From: a cyanobacterium PCC 7702
GTDB taxonomy: Bacteria; Cyanobacteriota; Cyanobacteriia; Cyanobacteriales; Nostocaceae
Assembly: GCA_000332255.1 (NCBI GenBank)
Contig: KB235926.1
Location: forward strand, 4,440,537-4,504,536
Direction of reading: 5' to 3'
Length of the DNA stretch: 64,000 nucleotides
The position numbers were made by a program, and so were the translations under genes. Each line of letters opens with the position of its first letter. Position 1 is the stretch's first letter. Below the pieces are notes generated by a model. The model was not told where the DNA came from. It did not search any database and was given only the letters and a program-made list of their open reading frames with translations. This document shows, one piece after another, positions 37,236 to 46,653 of this stretch.

Positions 37236-37850
37236 TCAATCCTTTTCGGTAGTAGTAAATTTGCTGGGAATGCGGGAATCAATAAATGCCTGCGATACAT
37301 GCGGGATAAACCAATTCATTTTGTCAGGATTCACAACTTTGACAGATGGAACATTCAATTCCCACACAGATGTATCTGGGTTTTTCTTTACCAAAAGTTG
37401 CGTACCGTCCATAACTTTGATTGCTACAGCACCAGTTTTATCTAATCCTGCTACTTCCACGTCGTTGGGAATATAAACTCCCTGACAATCCCACTCATCT
37501 GGTGTACTTTGTCCGTTCGCTAAGAAATAAAGTTGATTGTCGTATTCAGACTTGAACTTCTTCGGTAAAGGTCCGTAAATTGCTATTGTCTCACCAGTTT
37601 CATTCCGACACTGTCCCCAAGCAATACCCGCTTCTATGGCCGCTTTTTGAAACCGCAATTCCTCTATTTGACGTTTAATATCTTCTGATTCTTTACCCTC
37701 AGCTTTGTTGTACAACTTATCAATAGCCTTGGTGACTTCAATGTAATCGGAATTATTGGTATACTTGGGTTGATCAGCCCGACAAGGTTGAGCAAAAATC
37801 CAGTTAACCAACATAACTGCAACCACTAAAGCGATTTTTAGAAATTTCAT
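37236..37850 (-). CDS. Exported protein of unknown function
   Basis: About 204 residues from ATG 37850; an earlier in-frame start at 37871 exists. A clear signal peptide (KFLKIALVVAVMLVNWIFA) is followed by a charged helical region (about 45-80) and a mixed alpha/beta domain with two cysteines (WGQCRNETG and WDCQGVYIP) that could form a disulfide. I do not recognise the family. It lies upstream of terC on the same strand at 150 bp. Confidence 0.7.
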   Translation of the reverse strand: MKFLKIALVVAVMLVNWIFAQPCRADQPKYTNNSDYIEVTKAIDKLYNKAEGKESEDIKRQIEELRFQKAAIEAGIAWGQCRNETGETIAIYGPLPKKFKSEYDNQLYFLANGQSTPDEWDCQGVYIPNDVEVAGLDKTGAVAIKVMDGTQLLVKKNPDTSVWELNVPSVKVVNPDKMNWFIPHVSQAFIDSRIPSKFTTTEKD

Positions 37851-37871
37851 GCTTCCCATCTCCACACTCAA

Positions 37872-38173
37872 TTGATTGTGCTTTCAAGATAGTTTTACTT
37901 TAGAATTGAGTGCACAATAAAATCAAATATTATTTTTTGGGAATTTGATAAATAAAAGTAATTTAGAATGGGAGTAGAGAAATTGGTGGCAAGTTGTACT
38001 GTGTTTAATACTTGGATTTGAAAAAATAATTAAAACAAAGATAAATAAACAAATGTTAAAACCAAGCAATAAAAAAGGCTGGTAATAGTTAATTAGCCTC
38101 CAGTACCATTACCAACCTCCTACTACGCTATTCCCATGACAAGGTAAAAATATGAAAAAATTGTTGTCCAAGC
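37872..38173. other. Intergenic, no gene seen
   Basis: AT-rich. A small hairpin (AGGCT with AGCCT, about 38070-38100) lies between the two minus-strand genes without a clear U-tract. No coding frame. Confidence 0.4.
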
Positions 38174-38452
38174 TTAAAATCTTTGGTAAGGAGAAAAAAT
38201 GGTGTAGTAAAGTGATGGGTCGACGTGGTCTGTAAAGAGATGATACAAATATTCCTCTCGGCTACTATAGCTTTTATATTCTTCAAAGCGATCGCCCTCC
38301 AGTAACTCTGCTTCCGAAGTAGGGGTGGGTTTCATCCAAGCAGCTAACTTTGACCAGGCAACGGAAAAAGGATTTTGTAGATACCTTTGAATCAGTGATT
38401 TGTTATCATTCTCTAACGCATCTACAAGCAATTTATCCGAATTCTTCAACAT
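38174..38452 (-). CDS. Small acidic protein of unknown function
   Basis: 92 residues, ATG at 38452 preceded by AAGGAGAA, a good RBS. Soluble, rich in Tyr, Ser, Glu and Leu; the C-terminal half (EEYKSYSSREEYLYHLFTDH, then PSLYYTIFSP) is unusually Tyr-rich. Not recognised. Stands alone. Confidence 0.6.
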   Translation of the reverse strand: MLKNSDKLLVDALENDNKSLIQRYLQNPFSVAWSKLAAWMKPTPTSEAELLEGDRFEEYKSYSSREEYLYHLFTDHVDPSLYYTIFSPYQRF

Positions 38453-38880
38453 GGAAATTCTCCTTGAGAATATAGAGTGTCAGAATCAGCTTTGCAATCG
38501 TACACATCAACATTCTTGAGTGTTTAATAACCTCCTCAACCACCTTAAATTGTTATTACAATAAATTGATACTCTTTTCCAGGTAATTGGCAAAAATTTC
38601 TGGCGAAAACTCTGCTCAACAACATCAACAATCCTGCTTGTTTATGGAAGTGTAACTTTTCTCTTTTTTGGAAAGATTGAAAAAATATACAAATATTTTG
38701 TCAGCACTCATAGTTCCTTACCCGTTGCGGTTCGTAACTCATGACAGTAAATTTGCATCGGAGTTATAACACGTAAATAACCATGAAACGGAAACACCAG
38801 TAAATCCAAGAATTGATAGTATTATAATGTAATCTACTAAAATTTGATAGATAAATAGTATTTTTATAAAACCGGCTATT
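38453..38880. other. Intergenic, no gene seen
   Basis: Very AT-rich gap between the small minus-strand gene and the tandem repeats before hisC. No coding frame or RNA gene recognised. Confidence 0.4.
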
Positions 38881-38958
38881 AGTAAGCACTTGAGTACTTA
38901 TTGCTGGTAGCAAGCACTTGAGTGCTCTTTGCTAGTAGTAAGCACAAAGCGTGCTTTG
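38881..38958. repeat. Three tandem repeats of about 28 bp
   Basis: Units start at 38881, 38909 and 38937. Units 1 and 2 match at 23 of 28 positions; unit 3 is partial and diverges after AGTAAGCAC. Each contains a small palindrome (AAGCACTTGAGTGCT type). They lie about 115 bp upstream of the hisC start and could form stacked hairpins in the leader. Confidence 0.75.
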
Positions 38959-38975
38959 AGGGGAGAGATTTTCAG

Positions 38976-39095
38976 ATGATGCAATCACAAACTCGAGCGA
39001 TCGCCGCCTTATATTTTGATGAAAATCACAAAAAACGATATCGTCAGGAATTGGAGTTCGATCTCAAAAGCTATGACCAATTACTTTCGCTCTAG
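38976..39095 (+). CDS. Possible 39-residue leader ORF overlapping hisC
   Basis: ATG ATG at 38976, with GAGGGGAGAG about 10 bases upstream, opens a 39-codon frame (MMQSQTRAIAALYFDENHKK, then RYRQELEFDLKSYDQLLSL) that ends 23 bp inside hisC in another frame. The composition is protein-like and the RBS is better than that of hisC. It may be a small protein translationally coupled to hisC or a chance ORF. It has no run of histidine codons, so it is not a classical his attenuator peptide. Confidence 0.35.
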   Translation: MMQSQTRAIAALYFDENHKKRYRQELEFDLKSYDQLLSL

Positions 39096-40134
39096 TGTTA
39101 ACGCAATAGCTAGCTATGTCCCCGGAGAACAACCCAAACGGGGTGCGCAGATCGTCAAACTCAACAGCAATGAAAACCCCTATCCTCCCTCTCCAAAAGC
39201 GTTAGCTGTACTGCAAAACATCGATGCGGAATTGTTGCGGCGATATCCGCAACCGTTTGGGGAGGAGTTTCGCCAAGCTGCAAGCAAAGTATTAGAAGTT
39301 CCCAGTAATTGGATTGTTGTGGGAAATGGTAGCGATGAATTATTGAACTTGGTAATGCGAGCGTGTGCAGAACCAGGGCGCAAGGTAGTTTATCCCACAC
39401 CTACCTACGTACTGTACCGTACGCTAGCGCAAATCCAAGCTGCGGATATAGTTGAAATTCCCTACAATGAGGACTACAGTTTGCCTTTGCAACAGCTGGT
39501 AGCTGTGAATGGAGCTGTCACATTTATAGCTTCCCCTAACAGTCCCTCCGGACATGCGGTACCGATAGATGATTTGCGGCAACTAGCAGCTAGTCTATCT
39601 GGAGTTTTGGTTATTGACGAAGCGTATGTAGACTTTGCTGAAGAAAATGCATTGTCCTTAGTTAAGGAATATGAAAATGTTATCTCCATCCGGACGCTTT
39701 CTAAGGGGTACTCCTTGGCCGGATTGCGATTGGGATTTGCAGTAGCTAATCCCCAGTTACTCGATGGCTTGTTTAAGGTCAAGGACAGCTACAACATCGA
39801 TGCGATCGCCACTGCTGTGGGAGCAGCTGCCATTAGCGACCAAGCCTATAAAAATGCTTGTGTAGCAAAGATTAAAGCATCCCGGACCCAGCTGGCAACA
39901 GACTTGAAACGATTAGGTTTTCGTGTTTGGAATTCCCAAGCTAACTTTTTGCTGGTACAACCCCCCAAAAAAAATGCACAATACCTTTATCACAAGCTTA
40001 AGGAGCACTCAATTTTAGTGCGTTACTTTCATTTGCCCAAACTCGATGATAAATTACGCATCACCATTGGTACAGACGAACAAAATCAAGCTTTAGTAGC
40101 GGCCTTAGCAGATTTGCTGGAAATCAAGTTTTAG
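39073..40134 (+). CDS. hisC: Histidinol-phosphate aminotransferase
   Basis: About 353 residues from ATG 39073; the frame is open from 39016, but family members begin close to the SSVNAIASYVPG segment. PLP enzyme that makes L-histidinol phosphate from imidazole acetol phosphate. KLNSNENPYPPSP, NGSDELL, ASPNSPSG, VIDEAYVDF and the PLP lysine in TLSKGYSLAGLR are all present. Other his genes are not adjacent. A paralogous role with phenylalanine or tyrosine is possible for this subgroup. Confidence 0.92.
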   Translation: MTNYFRSSVNAIASYVPGEQPKRGAQIVKLNSNENPYPPSPKALAVLQNIDAELLRRYPQPFGEEFRQAASKVLEVPSNWIVVGNGSDELLNLVMRACAEPGRKVVYPTPTYVLYRTLAQIQAADIVEIPYNEDYSLPLQQLVAVNGAVTFIASPNSPSGHAVPIDDLRQLAASLSGVLVIDEAYVDFAEENALSLVKEYENVISIRTLSKGYSLAGLRLGFAVANPQLLDGLFKVKDSYNIDAIATAVGAAAISDQAYKNACVAKIKASRTQLATDLKRLGFRVWNSQANFLLVQPPKKNAQYLYHKLKEHSILVRYFHLPKLDDKLRITIGTDEQNQALVAALADLLEIKF

Positions 40135-40182
40135 AAACTAACTGTGGGCTCTGGGTTCCTGAGTTGCTGTAGGAGCGATCGC

Positions 40183-40212
40183 TTGACAAAATTAGCCCTG
40201 CAAGAGTATTAT
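40183..40212 (+). promoter_or_regulatory. Candidate sigma-70-type promoter of the kinase-FGE gene
   Basis: TTGACA at 40183-40188 and TATTAT at 40207-40212 are 18 bp apart, directly after a HIP1 octamer. If used, transcription would start near 40219 and leave a leader of about 200 nt before the kinase gene. Confidence 0.5.
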
Positions 40213-40419
40213 TCTCTCTACAGCGGGAAACCGTGTGTGCATATTTATTGATATTGAAAAAGTTCTAAGTACGAGTATACAAATAAATAGATTTCCTTCA
40301 TCTGTCAGACCTTGTGTACGAGCTAACGCAGGTGGGAGTTGTCGTGTTTATTTGTCTACATATCTTCAGATAGATAGTACTGGATCTATTTTGGAAAAGA
40401 TGCGATCTCCGGTACCAGC

Positions 40420-42258
40420 ATGCAAATTTGCCAAAATCTCAATTGCTCCAATCCCTTCAACGCTGATGGCAATAGATTTTGCATTAGTTGTGGACAAAGC
40501 AACTTTGGCGCGTTGCTGCGAAACCGCTATCGTGTATTAAAAGTGTTGGGCGAAGGCGGGTTTAGCAGAACTTACGCAGCAGAGGATATTGATAGGCTCA
40601 ATGCTCCCTGCGTCATCAAGCAATTTTTTCCCCAAGTACGCGGTACTTACGAACGTACCAAAGCAGCAGAATTATTCAAAGAAGAGGCTTTTCGATTGTA
40701 CGAGCTAGGAGAAAATCACCTACAAATACCCAAATTACTTGCTTATTTTGAGCAGGGAACAAGCTTGTATCTGGTTCAGGAATTTATTGCAGGAAATACC
40801 CTGTTAGAAGAAGTTCAGAAACAAGCCTTTAGTGAAGAACAAATATGGGAAATATTGGCTGATTTATTACCGGTTTTGGAATTTATTCACTCCCGCAACG
40901 TTATCCATCGAGACATCAAGCCAGAAAATATTATCCGCCGTCAAAGTGATGGCAAGCTTGTATTAATTGATTTTGGAGGTGCAAAACAGGTAACGCAAAC
41001 CAGTATAGCCAGGCAAGCAACAGTACTTTATACTATCGGTTATGCACCCAGCGAACAAATGGCTGGATTTGCCTGTCATGCTAGCGATTTGTACGCCTTA
41101 GGCGTAACCTGCGTGCGGCTTTTAACTCAATGCTTTCCCACGCGAGATGCTTGCGGACAAATTCACGATCGCCTTTACGATCCCATGAGCGGAAAATGGC
41201 TGTGGCGAGAAATATTGCACTCAAAAGGTGTCACCGTTAGCGAAGATTTAGAAAAATTTTTAGATAAATTGCTCAAGCACACCGCCTCAGAGAGATTTTC
41301 ATCGGCCACAGAAGCTCTCCAACAATTAAGAGCAAAAAAAGCAACTTTCAGTTCCCAAATGCTAACACTTTTTCAACCAGAATTTCCGGCGATCGCTCCG
41401 CAAACAACTCCACTGCCTTTTTTACCTCTCGAAACCTTTGAATTTGAAGTAGTAACGGTAGACGCCACAGCCAAAGAAATCAGTCGCTACCGCCGCATTG
41501 CCAAGTACTATACAGAAGACTTAGGAAATTCAGTAACTATGGAAATGGTAGCTATTCCTAGCGGTCATTTTCTCATGGGTTCTAAACCAAAAGAAGGAAA
41601 CCCAGACGAACATCCGCAACATCCCGTTACTGTCAAAGCCTTTTTCATGGGTAAATATCCCGTCACCCAAGCTCAGTGGAAAGCCGTAGCAGCGTTACCG
41701 AAAGTCAAACAATCTTTAAATCCCAACCCTTCTAAATTCAAAGGAGCCAATCGCCCCGTCGAAAACGTATCTTGGCACGAAGCAGTGGAATTTTGCGCTC
41801 GATTGCGCAAAAAAACCGGACGACACTACCGCTTACCCAGTGAAGCAGAATGGGAATATGCTTGTCGTGCTGGTACAACCACACCTTTCCACTTTGGCGA
41901 AACCCTCACCCCTTTTTTAGCAAATTGCAGTGGCGGCGACTCACCCAAGACCACAAACCAACACCGCAAAGAAACTACTCCTGTAGGTCATTTTGGACTG
42001 GCCAACGCTTTTGGCTTGTACGACATGCACGGATTGGTTTGGGAATGGTGCGCCGATCCCTGGCATAAAAATTATGAAGGCGCTCCCAACGATGGATCGG
42101 TTTGGGAAACCGGAGGAGATATGCATCGCCGAGTTTTGCGCGGTGGTTCCTGGAGTTTTAGCCCCGAATCCTGTCGCAGTGCAAGTCGCAGCTGGAACGA
42201 AGCAGATGGTGGATTGCGGATCTGTGGCTTTCGGGTTGTAGCTACCTTAATACCGTAA
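40420..42258 (+). CDS. Ser/Thr protein kinase fused to a formylglycine-generating-enzyme-like domain
   Basis: 612 residues. A zinc ribbon (Cys 4, 9, 21, 24) precedes a eukaryotic-type kinase: glycine loop LGEGGFSRTY, Lys67, HRDIKPEN (Asp165) and IDFGGAK (Asp184), all catalytic residues intact. After a linker comes an FGE-sulfatase/SUMF1 domain (about 370-612): MVAIPSGHFLMGS, HPVTVKAFFMGKYPVTQ, RLPSEAEWEYACRAGTTTPF, GLYDMHGLVWEWC and RGGSW. No transmembrane span. Such fusions occur in cyanobacteria; the FGE part may be a binding or modifying module. Convergent with the HerA-type gene (15 bp). Confidence 0.9.
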   Translation: MQICQNLNCSNPFNADGNRFCISCGQSNFGALLRNRYRVLKVLGEGGFSRTYAAEDIDRLNAPCVIKQFFPQVRGTYERTKAAELFKEEAFRLYELGENHLQIPKLLAYFEQGTSLYLVQEFIAGNTLLEEVQKQAFSEEQIWEILADLLPVLEFIHSRNVIHRDIKPENIIRRQSDGKLVLIDFGGAKQVTQTSIARQATVLYTIGYAPSEQMAGFACHASDLYALGVTCVRLLTQCFPTRDACGQIHDRLYDPMSGKWLWREILHSKGVTVSEDLEKFLDKLLKHTASERFSSATEALQQLRAKKATFSSQMLTLFQPEFPAIAPQTTPLPFLPLETFEFEVVTVDATAKEISRYRRIAKYYTEDLGNSVTMEMVAIPSGHFLMGSKPKEGNPDEHPQHPVTVKAFFMGKYPVTQAQWKAVAALPKVKQSLNPNPSKFKGANRPVENVSWHEAVEFCARLRKKTGRHYRLPSEAEWEYACRAGTTTPFHFGETLTPFLANCSGGDSPKTTNQHRKETTPVGHFGLANAFGLYDMHGLVWEWCADPWHKNYEGAPNDGSVWETGGDMHRRVLRGGSWSFSPESCRSASRSWNEADGGLRICGFRVVATLIP

Positions 42259-42273
42259 TATCGTAGAATGAAA

Positions 42274-44040
42274 TTAAAATCCCAGATCCACTTTCGCTAA
42301 ATCAGCAGCAGCAAAAACTTCCTCATCTGATTTTTCTTCCCAAGCTGTATCGCCAATTTCTGTATAAAATTGCGTGTCATAGGGACGAGTACGCACCACC
42401 ACTGGCATAGGAACAGCATGACCTATAATTAAAGCTTGTTGCTTCGAGTCTAATTTTGCCAACACCGATTTGAGACCACTAGCTCCCGATACACCTGTGA
42501 AAATGGCGTCTATGTCTTTTTCATCGTTCAATAAGGCGGTGACGCGAGTACCGATCTGGGACATTACTTCGTTATCTATACCCGACGGACGCTGATCTAC
42601 CACTAAAAGCGTGACAAAATACTTTCGCATTTCCCGGGCGATTGTACCAAAAATCGTACTTTGCACGACGGCAGGATCCAGGAAACGATGCGCTTCTTCG
42701 ATAGTAATCATTAATTGCGTCGGCTTGTCTTGGGGATTTTTCGTCTGTAAAAATTTTTCTGCTTTCGTGACGTAATGATGGTGGATGCGGCGAGTAATCA
42801 TATTTGTTACCAACATGTAGGAAAGCATGTCTGACTGGGAACCAAATTCGATGACTACGTTCTTACCTGCTTCCAGCGATCGCAATATTTGGTTTACATA
42901 ATTATGCGGACAGGCGGCTCGCATATACTTTAAACTATCCAGTCGCAGCAGTTTGCGCTGCAGTGCTGTAATCGAACCTTGGTGTCCCCGCTTTTCTTCG
43001 CACAAAAGCTTGATTTCCTCGTTAGTCATGTTTAACAATTGCAGAATCCAGGATTTCCCAAACTCGGCGTAGAGAATATTGGCATTGTCGATACTAGCCT
43101 CGGACAATCCCAAATCGCGAGAGCACAATTTAATATCTTCAACTTCGATTTGGTCGTAACTAAGGTAAAGTTCCTGAGCATGAGGAACACCACGACGCTT
43201 AGTCGATTCCGGATCGAGAGTGTATACTTCTACTTTGCTGGGAAATAGTTGCTTTAAGCCTTTGACGGTGCTGAATTGCTTTCCTTCCGATACAGCTTCC
43301 CAACCGTACTCGGAATGCATATCAAAAATTAAATTTACTGCTGCATTTTTACGAATTATTCCTGCTAAAAGCAAGCGTGTTAAAAAAGATTTACCTGTTC
43401 CGGATTTGCCAAATATACCATTACTGCGTTCTACAAAACGATTTAAATCAAGGCATACCGGTACGTCCATATCTAAGGGTTTACCAATGGAAAAATTTTT
43501 TCTGTGCGGATCGTCTTCCCACCCAAATACGCGACGAAAATCTTCCTCACAAGCTTCATAAACCTGGCTAAAATGACTGGGAATGGTTTTGACTGGCATC
43601 AATTCCATTGTAGTGCTTGTTTGCGGCTGAAATGAAGCCAAATTCGTTGCAGAAGACGCTCGTAGCGCGTCTTCTGGCAGAGTTGAAGGTACAAGTGAAT
43701 TCGCTTGTTTACCATTTGTAGTGGGAAAAACTTCTTCGTGAGATTCTGGCGTAAACATGAGCATGGGCGCCAGAGTAATGGTTCCATAGGTACCACTTCC
43801 AGCTAAAACTTCTCGCAAAAAAGTATCTTCCCAACTTGGAGGATTAGCAAGGATGCGTTGGTTCGCAGTTCCTAGCGCCACATCCGTAAGCATGCAGAAA
43901 AAACGCGATCGCATTCCTTGCACGACCAAGAATTTACCCACCCGCATATCTTCAACCGAAATATTAGGGTGCAATCGTACTTCTAATCCGCCTGTGAGAG
44001 AACCTTGTATGACTGAACCTAATGGCTGTCCTAAACTCAT
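42274..44040 (-). CDS. HerA-type (DUF87) ATPase
   Basis: 588 residues. N-terminal HAS-barrel-like region (1-100), a variable Ser/Thr-rich linker (about 105-150), then a RecA/FtsK-type hexameric ATPase core: Walker A FGKSGTGKS (210-218), Walker B LMITIEEAHRFLD, sensor LLVVDQRPSGID, and a late arginine-finger region. In archaea HerA pumps DNA for the NurA nuclease at break ends; bacterial relatives pair with varied nucleases or defence effectors. No NurA-like gene adjoins it here. The linker encodes PEDALRASS over a 10-bp palindrome. Confidence 0.88.
   Translation of the reverse strand: MSLGQPLGSVIQGSLTGGLEVRLHPNISVEDMRVGKFLVVQGMRSRFFCMLTDVALGTANQRILANPPSWEDTFLREVLAGSGTYGTITLAPMLMFTPESHEEVFPTTNGKQANSLVPSTLPEDALRASSATNLASFQPQTSTTMELMPVKTIPSHFSQVYEACEEDFRRVFGWEDDPHRKNFSIGKPLDMDVPVCLDLNRFVERSNGIFGKSGTGKSFLTRLLLAGIIRKNAAVNLIFDMHSEYGWEAVSEGKQFSTVKGLKQLFPSKVEVYTLDPESTKRRGVPHAQELYLSYDQIEVEDIKLCSRDLGLSEASIDNANILYAEFGKSWILQLLNMTNEEIKLLCEEKRGHQGSITALQRKLLRLDSLKYMRAACPHNYVNQILRSLEAGKNVVIEFGSQSDMLSYMLVTNMITRRIHHHYVTKAEKFLQTKNPQDKPTQLMITIEEAHRFLDPAVVQSTIFGTIAREMRKYFVTLLVVDQRPSGIDNEVMSQIGTRVTALLNDEKDIDAIFTGVSGASGLKSVLAKLDSKQQALIIGHAVPMPVVVRTRPYDTQFYTEIGDTAWEEKSDEEVFAAADLAKVDLGF
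43650..43676. repeat. Palindrome within the HerA-type gene
   Basis: CAGAAGACGC and GCGTCTTCTG form a perfect 10-bp inverted repeat around a 7-base loop. It lies in the variable linker of the ATPase and resembles an in-frame insertion of a short interspersed repeat. Confidence 0.6.
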
Positions 44041-44280
44041 TTCATCAATTACATGCTTGCGTGCCTTATTTTATGTTTCATTTTAAATATATTGATGGGA
44101 AAAAGCATGATTTTCGGCAATGTTTGTAAACAGTTATCGATTAGTTTTTTCTAGGAGCAAACATTTTTTAGACCCTCGTTTCTTACCTAATTTGATTATT
44201 GCCTTTCTAAATTTCTACTTTCTCATCCAGGCAATTATGCCACTGGTCAAAGAACGCATCCTCATCTTGCTCTGGTCTTA

Positions 44281-45078
44281 TCACTCAATTTGAATAGAAG
44301 TTGGTGCACTTGGTCCACCAGACATTTTAGAGTCTGTGATTGGCTTGCGAAATTGAGCATAAAGGCGATCGCGCCAAACAAAAAATGCTTCGTAAGCAGG
44401 ATTGTCCGCTAAACCTGGTACTCCTTTACCTCTAATACCCGTTGGTAAATCCAGATAGGGACCATCGGGAAATTTTAACAGTATTGATAAACCTGCTACT
44501 GCAAAATCGGCCAGGGTTGGCTCATCTCCTAGTAAATAAGGACTATCTGCCAACAGTAAAGTTAAAGCTTCCAAGTCTTGTTTTAAATCGGCGATCGCTT
44601 TTTGGACTACCTCCGGACTGTAACCTACTCCCAAACCTAAAAGTTTCAGTACATCGTTTGGTACTCCTTCTACAAAGGTTTTCAATACATCCGGAACAGA
44701 AGCTGGTAAAAACGCTTTGCGAAAATTTTGATCTTGACTAATGGCAAAAAATAAGGCTTTGCGTCCTTTGATACCTATTGACTCATCTGCCCATTCTTCC
44801 ATCATCAAACATAAACCTCGTTGCTTAGAATCCTGTGGTATCAACGGGCGATCGGGATATCGTGAGTCTAAATACTTAGCTATATTCGTAGAATCAACTA
44901 TATATTGATTGCCATCCTTGAGCACTGGTACTTGTCGCTGACCCGTTAAACGAAACAATTCCACTTGTCCAATCCCGGGTGTCACCTCGATTTTGCGATA
45001 ATCCAAACCCTTGTAATCAAGAAGCAAACGCACCTTCTCTGAGTAGTGAGATAGTTCAAATTGATACAATTCCAGCAT
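44281..45078 (-). CDS. Glutathione S-transferase family protein
   Basis: 265 residues, ATG at 45078. N-terminal thioredoxin-like domain (LYQFELSHYSEKVRLLLDYKG, then VPVLKDGN with the cis-Pro, and VDSTNIAKYLD for glutathione binding), and a C-terminal all-helical domain ending near residue 225 with LLADSPYLLGDEPTLADFAV. The likely catalytic residue is a Ser in SHYSEK rather than Tyr or Cys. About 40 extra C-terminal residues follow. The substrate is unknown; monocistronic. Confidence 0.88.
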   Translation of the reverse strand: MLELYQFELSHYSEKVRLLLDYKGLDYRKIEVTPGIGQVELFRLTGQRQVPVLKDGNQYIVDSTNIAKYLDSRYPDRPLIPQDSKQRGLCLMMEEWADESIGIKGRKALFFAISQDQNFRKAFLPASVPDVLKTFVEGVPNDVLKLLGLGVGYSPEVVQKAIADLKQDLEALTLLLADSPYLLGDEPTLADFAVAGLSILLKFPDGPYLDLPTGIRGKGVPGLADNPAYEAFFVWRDRLYAQFRKPITDSKMSGGPSAPTSIQIE

Positions 45079-45696
45079 TCAAGAAATTCCTATATTTGAT
45101 TTATTTTTTCATTCTACAATTTATGTCTTCCCTGAAAGTTCTCTCCATATATTTACTGGAGTTTTTGCAAATCAAAATAAGTACATATACTCAATCAAAA
45201 TTATTTCCTAGTAAAAATAAAGTTCGCGGTTACGTCTTTAGCCCTACTACAAAATCCTAAATGCAAATCATTGAAATAATTTAGATGAAAAACTATCTCC
45301 ATCTACTAGCAACGAATACCTCAAAACTTGACTAAATATTCTTGGTGAATTCAATCTCGAGCATCAACTAGTGCTGTTTTTACCAATTAATGGCGAATTT
45401 AAAAACCGATTACCAATCAAAATTACTGAAATTTATTGTATCGAATCTTGCTCAAATTCAGATATTTTCAGTAGAATTATTCAAAGGACAGGCAGGAAAA
45501 TTTATTGATTTAGACAAGATAATATTCTCTCTAGATTTTTCACGGACATGTGATATAAAAACTTTACCGTCTTGGTATCCAGTCTACTTTGTATGCTCAA
45601 AACTTATTTCAACTTACTCATCTAGTTAGATTTTTTGTCTGGCAAGATGTTATAAATCTCTATAGTAATGTGTGGAACTAAAGCCAAACAAAATTT
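45079..45696. other. Intergenic, no supported gene
   Basis: 618 bp of AT-rich DNA between the divergent GST and fasciclin genes. A plus-strand frame at 45390-45629 encodes 79 residues of low-complexity, Phe/Ile/Lys-rich sequence with no RBS; I do not accept it. The region should hold both promoters. Confidence 0.45.
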
Positions 45697-46545
45697 ATGA
45701 AGGTAGATTATAGCAACTTGCTGACTAAGTTGGCTGGCATAGCAGGAGTGACAAGTGCAAGTCTCCTTGTGGGATTGCCTGTAGGGGCAAACCAATTACT
45801 CAATTCCCAATCTCATATTTTCAAACAAACTACTGCTCAGCACAATCAACCAATTTTAATTAACACTACATACACGCTCAGCGAGTCCTTACCAGCACCA
45901 AAAGGCAAAAAACAAATTAGAAGAAATAATGTGGTGCAAAATACAAACAGGGGAGAACTAAATCCACGTCCAAGCATTTTACAGGAGTGTCCTTATAACC
46001 GATCTGCTTGTCCGGGAAGTAGAACTCCCGCAGTTACTCCACCCACAACTCCCAAAACCACACCTCCCCCACCAGCACCCAGACCAGGAGCAGAAACAGC
46101 TCCTACCCAACCATCTGCAGGTTCAGAAGGTAAAAATTTAGTAGCGCTAGCAGAGTCCAAAAAGGAATTTACCATGCTAACCAAAGCTTTAAAAGCAGCT
46201 GGGTTAGTAGAAACCTTACAAGGTAAAGGACCTTTTACTTTGTTTGCACCCACAGATGCAGCTTTCGCTGAATTACCAAAAGATGCTGTGCAAGACTTGT
46301 TCAAACCTGAGAATAAGGAAGTTTTAGTAAAAATTCTTACTTACCATGTAGTACCGGGTCAGGTATTATCGACTGATTTAAAATCTGGCGAGGTCAAAAG
46401 CATAGAAGGTAGTCCCATTACCGTTAAAGTTGATGACGGTAAGAGTGTAATGGTCAATGATGCTAAGGTGGTACAAGCTGATATTAAAGGCAGCAACGGT
46501 GTCATCCATGCGATTAATAAAGTCATCTTGCCTCCCAACTTGTAA
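45697..46545 (+). CDS. Exported fasciclin-domain protein
   Basis: 282 residues. A signal-like N-terminus (about 1-30, ending VGLPVGA) is followed by a poorly conserved region, a Cys pair (ECPYNRSACPG), a Pro/Thr-rich linker (about 108-145) and one FAS1 domain (about 148-282) with the H1 motif FTLFAPTDAAFAEL, the central YHVV and the H2 segment NGVIHAINKVILP. FAS1 domains mediate adhesion outside the cell. The gene ends 48 bp before a strong terminator. Confidence 0.93.
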   Translation: MKVDYSNLLTKLAGIAGVTSASLLVGLPVGANQLLNSQSHIFKQTTAQHNQPILINTTYTLSESLPAPKGKKQIRRNNVVQNTNRGELNPRPSILQECPYNRSACPGSRTPAVTPPTTPKTTPPPPAPRPGAETAPTQPSAGSEGKNLVALAESKKEFTMLTKALKAAGLVETLQGKGPFTLFAPTDAAFAELPKDAVQDLFKPENKEVLVKILTYHVVPGQVLSTDLKSGEVKSIEGSPITVKVDDGKSVMVNDAKVVQADIKGSNGVIHAINKVILPPNL

Positions 46546-46592
46546 TTTGAGAGACTTATTTTCGATGGACAATTTTTAGTTTTTAGCAAAAA

Positions 46593-46625
46593 CCCTGTTC
46601 AGCAGTAATTGCAACAGGGCTTTTT
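46593..46625 (+). terminator. Rho-independent terminator of the fasciclin gene
   Basis: CCCTGTT and AACAGGG form a seven-pair stem with a 13-base loop, followed by CTTTTT. It lies 48 bp after the stop codon. Confidence 0.8.
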
Positions 46626-46653
46626 GTACAGTTAAACCATAAAATCGTCAAAG

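Noticed and set aside
38881-38905. NtcA-type site (GTA-N8-TAC) upstream of hisC
   Set aside because: The spacing between GTA and TAC is ten bases instead of eight, and it lies within a tandem repeat.
38881-38958. Possible short CRISPR array
   Set aside because: The units are tandem with no spacers and too diverged; there are no cas genes in the window.
45390-45629. 79-residue plus-strand ORF between the GST and fasciclin genes
   Set aside because: No RBS, low-complexity composition and no recognisable segment; it looks like an AT-rich chance frame.
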